Assembly (NCBI GenBank): GCA_944385785.1
Contig: CALWYO010000047.1
Span: forward strand, 1 to 48,202
Source of the DNA: an uncultured Oscillospiraceae bacterium
GTDB lineage: Bacteria > Bacillota > Clostridia > Oscillospirales > Oscillospiraceae
DNA length: 48,202 bases
Direction of reading: 5' to 3'
In this document: positions 31,589 to 41,156 of the stretch, one piece after another
How positions within the stretch are numbered: the first letter of the stretch is position 1
How the letters are laid out: each line of letters starts with the position of its first letter
Made by a program: the position numbers and the translations under genes
Notes under the pieces: generated by a model
What the model was told of the DNA's origin: nothing
Database searches by the model: none
The model's input: the letters and a program-made list of their open reading frames with translations, nothing else

Positions 31589-33040
31589 ATGAAGGGTAAG
31601 CATACTGGAGGCAGCCGTGCAGTCAGTTCAAAAGGGCAGCATGCGGCGGGCCACACGAAAAATAAAAGAAATAGAAAAGGCCGTAAGGCAAAGGTCCTTA
31701 TAGTAATAGCTTCGCTGTTTGCGGTTTTTGCGGTGGCGATAGTTTTACTATATAATAGGTGGGTTGTCAAGCCTGAGCTGCCAAACCGCGAACCACCGGA
31801 TGGAAGCCAGCAAAATGGACAGACGGACGATCAGGAAACCGATATAGACGCCGTTGCGCCAATGGCTACAGGAGAGAGAAAAAGCGAGGACTTCTATACA
31901 GTCCTTATTGTAGGCGCCGATGAGAGTTCCAATCAGACAGATACAATAATGGTGGTATCGTATGATGTGACAAACCAGAAAGCGTCGGTGATGTCAATAC
32001 CAAGGGATACATTGGTAAATGTGAGATGGAACCCTAAAAAGATAAACAGCGTATACAGCGTTAACGGCAGCGGAGATGAAGGACTTGAGGCGCTCATAAC
32101 TCAGGTGAGCAATATAATTGGCTTCAGACCGGACTATCATATTAAGATAGACTGGGAGCTTGTGGGACAGATGGTTGACGCCATAGGCGGTGTGCATTTT
32201 GAAGTCCCGTACGATATGGACTACGATGATGACGCCCAGGATTTGCACATACATCTTAGCAAAGGATACCAGGAACTAAACGGCGAAGACGCTATGAATT
32301 TAGTGCGCTGGAGAAAAAATAACAGCGGCGTCGCCCTGGGAGACGTACAGCGTTTGGAAATACAACATGATTTTCTGGCAGCAGTGCTTCAGGAAACTCT
32401 CCAGATAAAAAATGTTACGAAAATCGGCGAACTGGTAACGCTATTCCAGGAGAATACGGAGAGCGACCTGATTGTGGAAAATCTGTTCTGGTTTGCGTCC
32501 CAGGCGGTATTTGGCGGCCTGAAAGTGGAGGATGTGGAATTTACCACGATGCCGTACGCCTCAGGGTATGATTACACCGGAAGATTTTCATACGTCTATC
32601 CCATTCAATCTGAACTTATGGATATTATAAATAACGGACTAAATCCGTATGCTGCCGATGTGACGTATGCCAATGTGGACTGGATGAGCATCAATTCTGA
32701 CGGGACATTGTCCTCAACTACCGGCGTACTTCGTGATCCGGATATGGGGTACCTGCCGGCTCAACCTGAACCGGAGCCGGAGCCTGAACCTGAACCGGAA
32801 GAGCCTGAGACTCCGCCGGAGGAGCCCCAGGAGCCGGAGACGCCGCCTGAAGAACCCCAGGAACCGGTGACACCGCCTGAAGAACCTCAGGAACCGGTGA
32901 CACCGCCTGAAGAGCCACAGGAGCCGGAGACACCGCCAGAGGAACCTCAGGAACCAGAAACACCGCCGGAGGAACCACAGGAGCCTGAAACTCCACCTGA
33001 AGAAACTGAGCTCCCTACTGGAGAGGAAACGCCGATTTAA
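31589..33040 (+). CDS. LytR-CpsA-Psr (LCP) family protein with repeat tail
   Basis: LCP proteins attach lipid-linked glycopolymers to peptidoglycan outside the membrane. The 483-residue product has a basic cytoplasmic N-terminus and one membrane helix (about 35-56). The LCP domain starts near 101 with DFYTVLIVGAD and includes DTIMVVSYD, MSIPRDT (R139, D140) and LVRWRKNNSGVALGDVQRLEIQ. From about residue 390 the tail is a (PE)n stretch and then about seven copies of a ten-residue ETPPEEPQEP-like unit. ATG 31589 is set by GGGAGGAG just upstream. A long hairpin terminator follows. Confidence 0.92.
   Translation: MKGKHTGGSRAVSSKGQHAAGHTKNKRNRKGRKAKVLIVIASLFAVFAVAIVLLYNRWVVKPELPNREPPDGSQQNGQTDDQETDIDAVAPMATGERKSEDFYTVLIVGADESSNQTDTIMVVSYDVTNQKASVMSIPRDTLVNVRWNPKKINSVYSVNGSGDEGLEALITQVSNIIGFRPDYHIKIDWELVGQMVDAIGGVHFEVPYDMDYDDDAQDLHIHLSKGYQELNGEDAMNLVRWRKNNSGVALGDVQRLEIQHDFLAAVLQETLQIKNVTKIGELVTLFQENTESDLIVENLFWFASQAVFGGLKVEDVEFTTMPYASGYDYTGRFSYVYPIQSELMDIINNGLNPYAADVTYANVDWMSINSDGTLSSTTGVLRDPDMGYLPAQPEPEPEPEPEPEEPETPPEEPQEPETPPEEPQEPVTPPEEPQEPVTPPEEPQEPETPPEEPQEPETPPEEPQEPETPPEETELPTGEETPI
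32801..33009 (+). repeat. 30-bp tandem repeat encoding the Pro/Glu tail
   Basis: About seven in-frame copies of a 30-base unit encode ETPPEEPQEP, with two copies starting VTPP and a degenerate last copy (ETPPEETELP). Copies differ mainly at third codon positions (for example CCC/CCT/CCA/CCG for proline). The repeat is therefore not fresh, and the peptide has been kept. Confidence 0.9.
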
Positions 33041-33060
33041 TAAGCTGCGAGAATGGCTGC

Positions 33061-33157
33061 CCGCCAATGGCGGACAGGAAAAACCGCCCACTCACGTAGG
33101 CGGGAGAAGACCGTCGGCGGAGCCGACGGTCTTCCTCCGCCGGCCGTAGCCGGCGGA
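33061..33157. repeat. cluster of GC-rich hairpins
   Basis: Four successive stems lie between the LCP stop and its terminator: CCGCC/GGCGG (33061-33073), CCGCC/GGCGG (33084-33103), a 13-bp stem with loop GGA (33106-33134) and a 9-bp stem with loop CGTA (33136-33157). None is followed by T's. No reading frame here is credible. Confidence 0.75.
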
Positions 33158-33164
33158 ACCACCC

Positions 33165-33214
33165 GCCGTCCGCTGGGCGGGCGGTTAGCCCCGTCCGCCC
33201 AGCGGACGGCTTTT
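33165..33214 (+). terminator. Rho-independent terminator after the LCP gene
   Basis: A perfect 16-bp GC-rich stem (arms 33165-33180 and 33195-33210) with a 14-base loop is followed directly by TTTT. It lies 125 bases after the LCP stop, after the hairpin cluster. Confidence 0.75.
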
Positions 33215-33269
33215 CTCCTATCCATGCGAATGGACGGTCTGCCTTACGACCTTAAGCTGACGAAGCTCA

Positions 33270-33311
33270 CAAAAATGCCCAGGTTCGCGCAACTGTGCGG
33301 ACCCGGGCATC
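33270..33311 (-). terminator. terminator of the MATE gene
   Basis: Read on the minus strand, a stem of ATGCCC...GGGCAT with an inner CGC/GCG-type helix is followed by TTTTTG, 13 bases after the stop codon at 33324. Confidence 0.7.
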
Positions 33312-33323
33312 TTTGTTCTATTA

Positions 33324-34700
33324 TTATAAATTGTCCTCTACTTTTGAAATTACCTTCTTATTTATTCTTACTAAAAGCAGCAGAGATACAGCCAGAGAGG
33401 CTACCTCGGCTATGGGGAAGGCCCACCATACCAGGGTAACTGTGCCTATTTTCGAGAAGATATATGCTACAGGGACAAGGACCACAAGCTGCCTTGCTAC
33501 AGAGACAATTGCGCTGTATATACCGTTGCCAAGTGCCTGGAAAACACTGCCGCATACGATTCCAGCGCCGGCGGCCAGGAAGCTCCAAGATATTGTGCGG
33601 AGCGCAGGGACGCCTATCTCCAACATGTGATCAGAGGCTTCAAAGAAACCCAACAGCCATTCTGGGAATAGTTGGAATACAGTGAATCCTAAAATAGTTA
33701 TAAATTCAGCTATCAGTACGCTGCATTTAATAGTCTTTATAATCCTTGATCTCTTTTGAGCTCCATAGTTATAGGCTACAATTGGAACCATACCGTTGTT
33801 TAAGCCAAAGACCGGCATAAATACAAAGCTTTGAACCTTAAAATAAGCTCCGAAAACGGCAGCGGCTGTTGACGAGAATACCATGAGTATTTTGTTCATG
33901 CAAAAACTCATGATAGAGCCGATGGCCTGCATAAGGGTTGTTGGGCCGCCTATAACGCATATTTCTTTCAGAACATGGCCCTGAGGACGCCCTTTCAGGG
34001 AGAAGCGTATTTCTTTATTAATCTTTATATGGAATATAATCGCCAGTATGGCCGCCACGATCTGACCAAATACGGTGGCGATGGCGGCGCCGGCTACGCC
34101 AAGGGCTGGGAAGCCAAAATAACCGAAGATCATTATAGGATCAAAGATTATATTAATTACGGCACCGGTTGTCTGAGTTATCATGGTGTATATGGTTTTA
34201 CCCGTTGATTGGATTAGCCTTTCAAAGATAATCTCAAAGAAGATACCAAAGGAGAAAATACAGACTATTGTCAGGTAGTCTACGCCCATCTCCACTATCT
34301 CAGGGTCAGTGCCGGAGGCGGTCTGAGACTGCAGGAAGGGACGGACCAGGAATATGCCTACAATTAGAAACAGTATGTAGCAGCATAATGCCAGAAAAAC
34401 GCCGTTCCAGGCTACATTGCTGACTTTCTTCTGATCTTTCTGACCTAATGCCTTTGACACCAGCGCATTGGTGCCTACTCCGACGCCATTGGCAAAAGCG
34501 ATTAGAAGTGTCTGAATTGGAAAGGCCAGGGAAACTGCCGTCAGCGCATTTTCGCTTATCTGGCTGACAAATATACTGTCTACAATGTTGTAAAGTGCCT
34601 GCACCAGCATGGAGGCCATCATTGGCAGCGACATAGTTATAAGCAGCCTGCCTATGGGCATTATACCCATCTTGTTTTCTCTCAATGTGTTGTCGCTCAA
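33324..34700 (-). CDS. MATE family efflux transporter
   Basis: The product has about 12 hydrophobic helices in two homologous halves and the N-terminal MATE signature LPMMASMLVQALYNIVDSIFVSQ. It also has VGTNALVSKALG in the first half and NGMVPIVAYNYGAQ in the second. Such proteins export drugs or metabolites in exchange for Na+ or H+. I place the start at TTG 34700 (458 residues, MSDNTLRENKMGIMPIG), which has GGTGA upstream. A GTG at 34724 would add eight residues but has no ribosome binding site. It is monocistronic, between two terminators. Confidence 0.92.
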   Translation of the reverse strand: MSDNTLRENKMGIMPIGRLLITMSLPMMASMLVQALYNIVDSIFVSQISENALTAVSLAFPIQTLLIAFANGVGVGTNALVSKALGQKDQKKVSNVAWNGVFLALCCYILFLIVGIFLVRPFLQSQTASGTDPEIVEMGVDYLTIVCIFSFGIFFEIIFERLIQSTGKTIYTMITQTTGAVINIIFDPIMIFGYFGFPALGVAGAAIATVFGQIVAAILAIIFHIKINKEIRFSLKGRPQGHVLKEICVIGGPTTLMQAIGSIMSFCMNKILMVFSSTAAAVFGAYFKVQSFVFMPVFGLNNGMVPIVAYNYGAQKRSRIIKTIKCSVLIAEFITILGFTVFQLFPEWLLGFFEASDHMLEIGVPALRTISWSFLAAGAGIVCGSVFQALGNGIYSAIVSVARQLVVLVPVAYIFSKIGTVTLVWWAFPIAEVASLAVSLLLLVRINKKVISKVEDNL

Positions 34701-34854
34701 ATTTTCACCACTCCCTACTCTCACTATTAATTACACATTTTTAACCGATCTATATTAACATAGCGTCATATGGTTAGCAATAATTAATTTGCAATATTTA
34801 ATGCAAATTAGAGGAAATAACAAGATTTTCGTCGTTCTGACAACATACAAGGTT

Positions 34855-34896
34855 AAAAAATCACCGGTTTCCGCTTTGCGGAAAACCGGTGATTTC
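34855..34896 (-). terminator. terminator at the end of the purine operon
   Basis: On the minus strand an AAATCACCGGTTT/AAACCGGTGATTT stem extended by CCGC/GCGG, with one bulge, is followed by TTTTTT. It lies 15 bases after the purL stop and ends the pur operon. Confidence 0.92.
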
Positions 34897-34910
34897 ATTT
34901 GTGCTACTTA

Positions 34911-37900
34911 TCAGATATTTCCTTTAAAGTACTTTACAGCTGATGTAAAGAGCCCCATGTCGTACTCTCCCGGCACGTTCTTATAGAGACCTCCGATACG
35001 CTCGGAGTGTCCCATCTTACCGAATACGCGTCCGTCAGGGGATGTAATACCCTCAATGGCGCAGATTGAGCCGTTGGGATTATAGTCAATCTCCATTGTG
35101 GGGACGCCGTCCATATCCACATATTGGGTGGCTATCTGGCCGTTTGCAGCCAATTTTTCAACAAGCTCTTCTGAGCACAGGAATCTGCCCTCGCCGTGGG
35201 ATATTGGTACAGTGTAGATATCGCCAGGCTTGGTGGCGGAAAACCACGGAGATTTATTTGATGCCACGCGCACACGGACAAGACGGGACTGATGCCTGCC
35301 TATTGTATTGAATGTGAGGGTTGGACTGTTTTCATCAGTCTCAATAATCTTGCCGTAAGGCACAAGACCCAGCTTGATGAGGGCCTGGAAGCCGTTGCAT
35401 ATGCCACCCATAAGGCCGTCTCGCTGCTCCAGAAGACGAGTAACGGCATCTCTGACAGCCTGGTTCCTGAAAAATGCAGTTATAAACTTGCCCGAACCGT
35501 CTGGCTCATCGCCGCCGGAGAACCCACCTGGTATGAACACTATCTGGCTTTCCTCTACCCGTCCGGCAAACTCCTCCACGCTGGAGGCTATATCAGATGC
35601 GGTAAGATTTCGAATTACGAATATCTCAGGATTAGCGCCGGCTTCAGAAAAGGCACGGGCGGTGTCGTACTCGCAGTTAGTGCCGGGAAATACGGGGATA
35701 AGCACCTGGGGATGGAGGCTTACAAATTTTGGCCAGGAACGTTTTTCGGCGGAATATTGGAAAGCCTGTACGGAACCGCCGGACCCGACCTTGGTGGGGT
35801 ACACGCTTTGCAGCTTACCCTCATATATGTCTTGGAGTTCCTCCAAAGATATCTTCTCACGGCCGTAAGAGATGCAACCGGAATCATTAGTCATACCCAG
35901 GAGCTCGCCGATTACCTTGCCGTCGCTGAGTTCAAGGACAAAAGAGCCGTAGGCAGGGGCGAAGAGATCCTCCATAGTCTGGAAATCTTCAATATCCACG
36001 CCGACTCGGTTGCCAAGGCTCATCTTCAAAAGTGCTGCCGCAACACCGCCGCGACCGGGAGTATAGGCGGCGTAGAGCCTTCCTGAACGGCGCAGACCGG
36101 CGATTATCTCAAACATGTTTTTTAAACTGTCAGCCGTAGGCATACCGTTTTCATAATTTGGCCTGTATATGCACAGCATATGTCCCGGCCCTTTGAGCTC
36201 ATTTGTGAGTATCTGGCCTTCCTTGCCGTGATTTACAGCGAAAGATACCAGAGTGGGGGGAACGTCCAGATCCTCAAAAGAGCCGGACATGGAGTCCTTA
36301 CCACCGATAGAGCCTATCTCCAACTCCCTCTGTGCTTTCAGAGCCCCCAGCAGAGCGGCAAGAGGCTGTCCCCACCGTTTGGGATCGGTACCTGGCTTAT
36401 GGAAATATTCCTGGAATGTGAGGTATGTCTCGTCATTAAATTCAGCGCCGGTGGCAATCAGTTTGCAAATGGACTCAATAACGGCAATGTATGCGCCTCT
36501 GTATGGATCCCGCTCCATAATCTCGGGGTCATATCCCCAGGACATGAAAGTACAATCGTCTGTATGCCCATGAAGGACAGGTATTCTGTGAGCCATGGCC
36601 TGTATGGGCGTCATCTGATATTTACCGCCAAAGGGCATCAGCAGGGTACCAGCTCCGATGGTGGAGTCAAAACGCTCCGCAAGACCGCGTTTTGAGCATA
36701 CATTGAGATCCCCAGCAACACGGAGCATATTCTCACTAAAACCGCCGTCAATAGGATCAGCGATTGGCTTCGGAGCTTCAACGGCTACGCTTGTAGTCTT
36801 TGGAGCGCCGTTGGTATTTAAAAATTCACGGGAGATATCCACTATACGCTGTCCGTTCCACTCCATTACGAGGCGCGGCTCACTGGTGACTGTGGCTACT
36901 ACAGTGGCTTCCAGATTTTCTTCTCTGGCCAGAGACATGAACTTCTCAACGTCCTCAGGGGCAACTACAACTGCCATCCGCTCCTGGGATTCAGATATTG
37001 CAAGCTCGGTCCCGTCAAGTCCCTCGTATTTTTTAGGTACAGCGTTCAGATCTATGAGCAGTCCGTCGGCCAGCTCGCCAACGGCAACGGATACGCCGCC
37101 GGCGCCGAAGTCGTTGCACCGCTTGATAAGTTCTGTGGCTTCTCTATTGCGGAAGAGCCGCTGTAACTTTCGCTCTTCAGGTGCGTTTCCCTTTTGCACC
37201 TCCGCTCCGCAGGTCTCCACAGAGTGGGAGTCGTGGGCTTTTGAGGAACCGGTGGCTCCGCCGATTCCGTCGCGTCCTGTGCGGCCTCCTAAGAGTATAA
37301 CGATATCGCCGGGTTCGGGCCGCTCACGGCGCACGTTTTCAGCAGGCGCTGCGCCCAGCACGGCGCCAATTTCCATGTGTTTAGCGGCATATCCCGGGTG
37401 GTATATCTCGTCCACTATGCCTGTGGCAAGACCAATCTGGTTGCCATAGGAACTGTAACCTGCAGCAGCTCCGCGCACCAGCTGCCTCTGGGGCAATTTA
37501 CCGGGGATTGTCTGGGAGACGGGAACTGTTGGATCGGCGGCGCCAGTGACCCTCATAGCGGCGTATACATACGATCTGCCTGATAGCGGATCCCTTATAG
37601 CTCCGCCTATACAGGTGGCAGCGCCGCCAAAGGGCTCAATTTCAGTGGGATGATTGTGGGTTTCATTTTTAAATAGCAGCAGCCACCGTTCAGATTTCCC
37701 GTCTACTTCAACCTGTATCTTTACAGTGCAGGCATTTATCTCCTCGGACTCGTCAAGTCGGCGCAGCTTTCTTATTGACCTGAGGTATTTTGCGCCAATA
37801 GTTGCCAGATCCATAAGACACACAGGTTTTTTACTGCCGCATTTCATCCTCATTGCCAGATAATTCTCATATTCCCTCTGACAGGCAGGATCAGCAAACT

Positions 37901-38603
37901 CCACATCTTCAATTTGAGTCAGAAAAGTGGTATGACGGCAATGGTCCGACCAGTATGTGTCTATCATCCTGATCTCGGTTATAGTTGGATCTCTTTCCTC
38001 AGAGGAAAAGTAATCCTGACAGAATTTTAGGTCATCGGCATCCATAGCAAGGCCGTACTTTTTAACAAAATTCTCTATTTCACCGGATGTCAACCAGCGA
38101 AAACCCGACAGTGTTTCAACGCTGGTGGGGACAGAATACTCCTGCCGGATAGTATCATACTGTTGGAGGGAGGCCTCCCGCGCCTCTACAGGGTTTATGA
38201 CGTACTTTTTTATCCGTTCCAGTTCCTCCGGTGATACGCTGCCTTTTAGTGCATAGACCTTTGCGGTACGCACCAGCGGTCGCTCCCCCTGAGAAATTAT
38301 CTGTACGCACTGAGCGGCGCTGTCAGCCCGCTGGTCAAACTGCCCCGGCAGATATTCCACTGCAAAGACTGTGTCATCTCCGAAATCCGGCTGGTCATAT
38401 GTATTGTCCAGCTGCGGTTCAGAGAACACAGTGCTGCGGCACTGGTTAAAGAGCTGCCTGTCAATGCCCTCTACATCATATCTGTTCATCAGACGGAGCC
38501 CAGTGAGGGACGTTATTCCCAGGTTTTCACGGATATCTGAAAGAAGCTCTGCAGCTTCCAGCCCCAGCCCGGGTTTCTTTTCCACGTAGACTCGGTATAC
38601 CAT
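34911..38603 (-). CDS. purL: phosphoribosylformylglycinamidine synthase, single-chain
   Basis: FGAM synthase converts FGAR and glutamine to FGAM. The 1230-residue protein is the large single-chain type common in Clostridia, with an N-terminal PurS-like part and two PurM-like ATP/FGAR halves (motifs YWSDHCRHTTFLT, ETHNHPTEIEPFGGAATCIGGAIRD in pieces, NDFGAGGVSVAVGELADG). A C-terminal glutamine amidotransferase domain carries FPGTNCEYDTA, GGFSGGDE, the nucleophile in GGICNGFQ and the HGEGRF His. The separate small purS and purQ genes are therefore not needed. The ribosome binding site is GAGGAGGG, inside the end of purD, one base apart. It is the last gene of the operon. Confidence 0.96.
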   Translation of the reverse strand: MVYRVYVEKKPGLGLEAAELLSDIRENLGITSLTGLRLMNRYDVEGIDRQLFNQCRSTVFSEPQLDNTYDQPDFGDDTVFAVEYLPGQFDQRADSAAQCVQIISQGERPLVRTAKVYALKGSVSPEELERIKKYVINPVEAREASLQQYDTIRQEYSVPTSVETLSGFRWLTSGEIENFVKKYGLAMDADDLKFCQDYFSSEERDPTITEIRMIDTYWSDHCRHTTFLTQIEDVEFADPACQREYENYLAMRMKCGSKKPVCLMDLATIGAKYLRSIRKLRRLDESEEINACTVKIQVEVDGKSERWLLLFKNETHNHPTEIEPFGGAATCIGGAIRDPLSGRSYVYAAMRVTGAADPTVPVSQTIPGKLPQRQLVRGAAAGYSSYGNQIGLATGIVDEIYHPGYAAKHMEIGAVLGAAPAENVRRERPEPGDIVILLGGRTGRDGIGGATGSSKAHDSHSVETCGAEVQKGNAPEERKLQRLFRNREATELIKRCNDFGAGGVSVAVGELADGLLIDLNAVPKKYEGLDGTELAISESQERMAVVVAPEDVEKFMSLAREENLEATVVATVTSEPRLVMEWNGQRIVDISREFLNTNGAPKTTSVAVEAPKPIADPIDGGFSENMLRVAGDLNVCSKRGLAERFDSTIGAGTLLMPFGGKYQMTPIQAMAHRIPVLHGHTDDCTFMSWGYDPEIMERDPYRGAYIAVIESICKLIATGAEFNDETYLTFQEYFHKPGTDPKRWGQPLAALLGALKAQRELEIGSIGGKDSMSGSFEDLDVPPTLVSFAVNHGKEGQILTNELKGPGHMLCIYRPNYENGMPTADSLKNMFEIIAGLRRSGRLYAAYTPGRGGVAAALLKMSLGNRVGVDIEDFQTMEDLFAPAYGSFVLELSDGKVIGELLGMTNDSGCISYGREKISLEELQDIYEGKLQSVYPTKVGSGGSVQAFQYSAEKRSWPKFVSLHPQVLIPVFPGTNCEYDTARAFSEAGANPEIFVIRNLTASDIASSVEEFAGRVEESQIVFIPGGFSGGDEPDGSGKFITAFFRNQAVRDAVTRLLEQRDGLMGGICNGFQALIKLGLVPYGKIIETDENSPTLTFNTIGRHQSRLVRVRVASNKSPWFSATKPGDIYTVPISHGEGRFLCSEELVEKLAANGQIATQYVDMDGVPTMEIDYNPNGSICAIEGITSPDGRVFGKMGHSERIGGLYKNVPGEYDMGLFTSAVKYFKGNI

Positions 38604-38604
38604 A

Positions 38605-39879
38605 TCAGCCCTCCTCTATTGCTTCCAAGGCGCGCTTTCCTATATCCCTGCGGCAAAAGCCGTTTTCAAATTTTACTTTTTCGGCATATTCGTAAGCCCC
38701 GTCAATGGCGTTCCGAAGAGTATCTGCCACTGCAACCACTCCTAAAACGCGTCCTCCGTGACTTACAAGTTTCCCGTCGCGAAGTTCTGCCCCAGCCACA
38801 TATATCTCTCTGTCAGCCTCTTCCTGAGGAAGGGTAATATCATATCCGCTTTCGTACTTTACAGGATAGCCTTTTGAGGCCAATACAACGCAGCAGGCGC
38901 TTCTGTTGTCAAATTCCACCTGGATATCTCCAAGACGCCCGTCGGTGACGGCCCACATGACACGCAGCAGATCGGTTTTCAACAGCGGCAGCACTACCTG
39001 AGTTTCCGGATCGCCAAAACGGCAGTTGTACTCTATAACCTTTGGTCCGTCTTTTGTTATCATAAGGCCGAAGTAGAGGCAGCCTTTAAAGGGCCTGCCC
39101 TCCTCCCGCATGGCACGTATCGTGGGCAGGAATATTTTTTCCATGCACTCCTCGGCAATCTCCGGCGTATAATATGGGTTCGGAGCAACCGTACCCATGC
39201 CGCCTGTGTTGGGACCTTTGTCCCCGTCCTGTGCGCGCTTGTGATCCATACTTGATACCATAGGCACTATGGTATTGCCGTCAGTGAAAGAGAGTACGGA
39301 TACTTCCGGCCCCTCAAGATACTCCTCTATTACTATGGAAGCTCCGCTATCGCCAAAAATACGGTCGCCCATTATGGCGCGTACGGCGTCGGCAGCCTGC
39401 TGCCTGGTCTCAGCAACTGTTACGCCCTTTCCCAAGGCCAGACCGTCGGCTTTAACCACCGTGGGAATGGGAGCAGTTTCAATATATGCCAGTGCCTCGT
39501 CCATATCATGAAACACCTGGTATTGAGCGGTGGGTATATTGTATTTACGCATTAGCTCTTTAGCGAACACCTTACTGCTCTCTATCATTGCCGCGGATTT
39601 TCTGGGACCGAAGCAGGGAACTCCGGCGTCTTCCAGCGCGTCAACAGCACCGAGAGCCAAAGGGTCGTCAGGAGCTACGACAGCATAATCTATCCGTTCA
39701 GATATGGCAAAACGGACTATAGAGGGAATATCCGTAGCTTTAATATCAACGCATTTGGCGTCTGCGGCAATTCCGCCGTTGCCTGGCAGAGCAAAAATCT
39801 GCATTACACGCTGGTTTTTCTTCAGTGCTTTTATAATGGCATGTTCGCGGCCGCCGCCGCCAACTACAAGAATTCTCAT
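38605..39879 (-). CDS. purD: phosphoribosylamine-glycine ligase
   Basis: PurD joins glycine to phosphoribosylamine (GAR synthesis). The 424-residue ATP-grasp enzyme starts with the N-terminal GGGGREHA (7-14) and contains VKADGLALGKGV, the DHKRAQDGDKGPNTGGMG substrate loop and EYNCRFGDPETQ. CTAAGGAG lies eight bases before the ATG. A 92-base gap separates it from the AICAR transformylase gene. Confidence 0.96.
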   Translation of the reverse strand: MRILVVGGGGREHAIIKALKKNQRVMQIFALPGNGGIAADAKCVDIKATDIPSIVRFAISERIDYAVVAPDDPLALGAVDALEDAGVPCFGPRKSAAMIESSKVFAKELMRKYNIPTAQYQVFHDMDEALAYIETAPIPTVVKADGLALGKGVTVAETRQQAADAVRAIMGDRIFGDSGASIVIEEYLEGPEVSVLSFTDGNTIVPMVSSMDHKRAQDGDKGPNTGGMGTVAPNPYYTPEIAEECMEKIFLPTIRAMREEGRPFKGCLYFGLMITKDGPKVIEYNCRFGDPETQVVLPLLKTDLLRVMWAVTDGRLGDIQVEFDNRSACCVVLASKGYPVKYESGYDITLPQEEADREIYVAGAELRDGKLVSHGGRVLGVVAVADTLRNAIDGAYEYAEKVKFENGFCRRDIGKRALEAIEEG

Positions 39880-39971
39880 TTTTTATCTCCTTAGAGAGGT
39901 GTGGGTTTTGATAATTACCCCTGAACACCAGGGTATTTATAAACTGAAAATTTGTACTACGCAGCGATCTA

Positions 39972-41156
39972 TTAGTGGTGGAAGAGTCTCATCCCAGTAA
40001 AGGCCATTGCGATGCCGTATTTGTTGCAGGTGGCTATTACATCGTCGTCTCTGACGGAACCTCCGGGCTGGGCAACATATTTTACGCCGCTTTTCGCAGC
40101 CCTCTCTATATTGTCGCCAAATGGGAAAAAAGCATCTGAACCGAGAGATACACCAGTGATAGTATCCAGATATTCACGTTGTTCCTGGGCGGTAAATGGC
40201 TCTGGACGCTGGGTAAAATATTTCTGCCACACGCCGTCAGCAGTGACGTCTTCTTCGTTCTTATTTATAAACCCGTCGATTACGTTATCCCTGTCGGCCC
40301 TTCCAAGACCTTTTTTAAACGGCAGTTCCAGAACCCTTGGAGACTGGCGCAGATGCCAGGTATCCGCCTTGCCTCCGGCCAGACGAGTGCAGTGAATACG
40401 GGACTGCTGGCCGGCTCCTACGCCGATAGCCTGTCCATCAAAAGCAAAGCAGACGGAGTTGGACTGAGTGTATTTAAGGGTGATGAGAGAGATGATAAGA
40501 TCTCTCTTTGCATCTTCGGGGATATTCTTGTTGTCTGTGACAACGTTTGCCAAAAGTTCGTAATCTATTTTGAAATCGTTGCGTCCCTGAGAAAAAGTAA
40601 CTCCAAATACATCTTTGGTTTCCTCGTGAGCCGGCACGTAGTTGGGATCTATCTGCACCACGTTATACCCGCCCTTCTTCTTTGAGGAGAGTATTTCAAG
40701 AGCGCGGGGAGTGTAGCCGGGAGCGATTATGCCGTCGGAAACCTCCCGTTTTATTATCCTGGCTGTCACTTCATCGCACACGTCCGAAAGAGCTATCCAG
40801 TCGCCAAAGGAACTCATTCTGTCGGTGCCCCGGGCACGGGCGTAGGCACAGGCAAGCGGAGAGTCGTCAAGCCCTTCTATATCGTCTACAAAACACGCCT
40901 TACGCAGCTGCGGGGAGAGCGGCCGTCCAACAGCGGCTCCGGCAGGGGATACGTGCTTGAAACTTGCCGCCGCAGGCATACCCAGCTCAGAACGAAGCTC
41001 CTTTACAAGCTGCCAGGAGTTAAGAGCGTCCAGAAAATTTATATATCCCGGCCGTCCGTTGAGTACCTCTATGGGAAGCTCACCGCCGCTCCGCATGAAG
41101 ATCTTGGCCGGCTTCTGGTTGGGGTTACAGCCGTATTTAAGCTCAAATTCCTTCAT
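39972..41156 (-). CDS. AICAR transformylase (stand-alone PurH C-terminal domain)
   Basis: The 394-residue protein corresponds to the AICAR formyltransferase half of PurH. It has the catalytic Lys-His pair in SFKHVSPAG (K67, H68), TLKYTQSNSV, GAGQQSRIHCTRLAG, SLGSDAFFPFGD and a QPGGSVRDD ending. The N-terminal IMP cyclohydrolase half of usual PurH is absent, and a separate PurO-like protein is encoded directly upstream with no gap. The pair together would carry out the last two steps from AICAR to IMP. The ribosome binding site is AGGAGG. Confidence 0.93.
   Translation of the reverse strand: MKEFELKYGCNPNQKPAKIFMRSGGELPIEVLNGRPGYINFLDALNSWQLVKELRSELGMPAAASFKHVSPAGAAVGRPLSPQLRKACFVDDIEGLDDSPLACAYARARGTDRMSSFGDWIALSDVCDEVTARIIKREVSDGIIAPGYTPRALEILSSKKKGGYNVVQIDPNYVPAHEETKDVFGVTFSQGRNDFKIDYELLANVVTDNKNIPEDAKRDLIISLITLKYTQSNSVCFAFDGQAIGVGAGQQSRIHCTRLAGGKADTWHLRQSPRVLELPFKKGLGRADRDNVIDGFINKNEEDVTADGVWQKYFTQRPEPFTAQEQREYLDTITGVSLGSDAFFPFGDNIERAAKSGVKYVAQPGGSVRDDDVIATCNKYGIAMAFTGMRLFHH

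Noticed and set aside
32801-33009. Possible CRISPR array
   Set aside because: The 30-bp units are contiguous and in frame, encode a peptide repeat, have no spacers, and no cas genes are present.
32714-33091. Arg/Leu/Phe-rich frame antisense to the LCP repeat tail
   Set aside because: The apparent repeats are the complement of the 30-bp Pro/Glu array; there is no independent evidence for translation.
33053-33439. Open frame of 128 codons through the hairpin cluster
   Set aside because: It crosses a terminator and the end of the MATE gene, and its content is explained by GC-rich stems.
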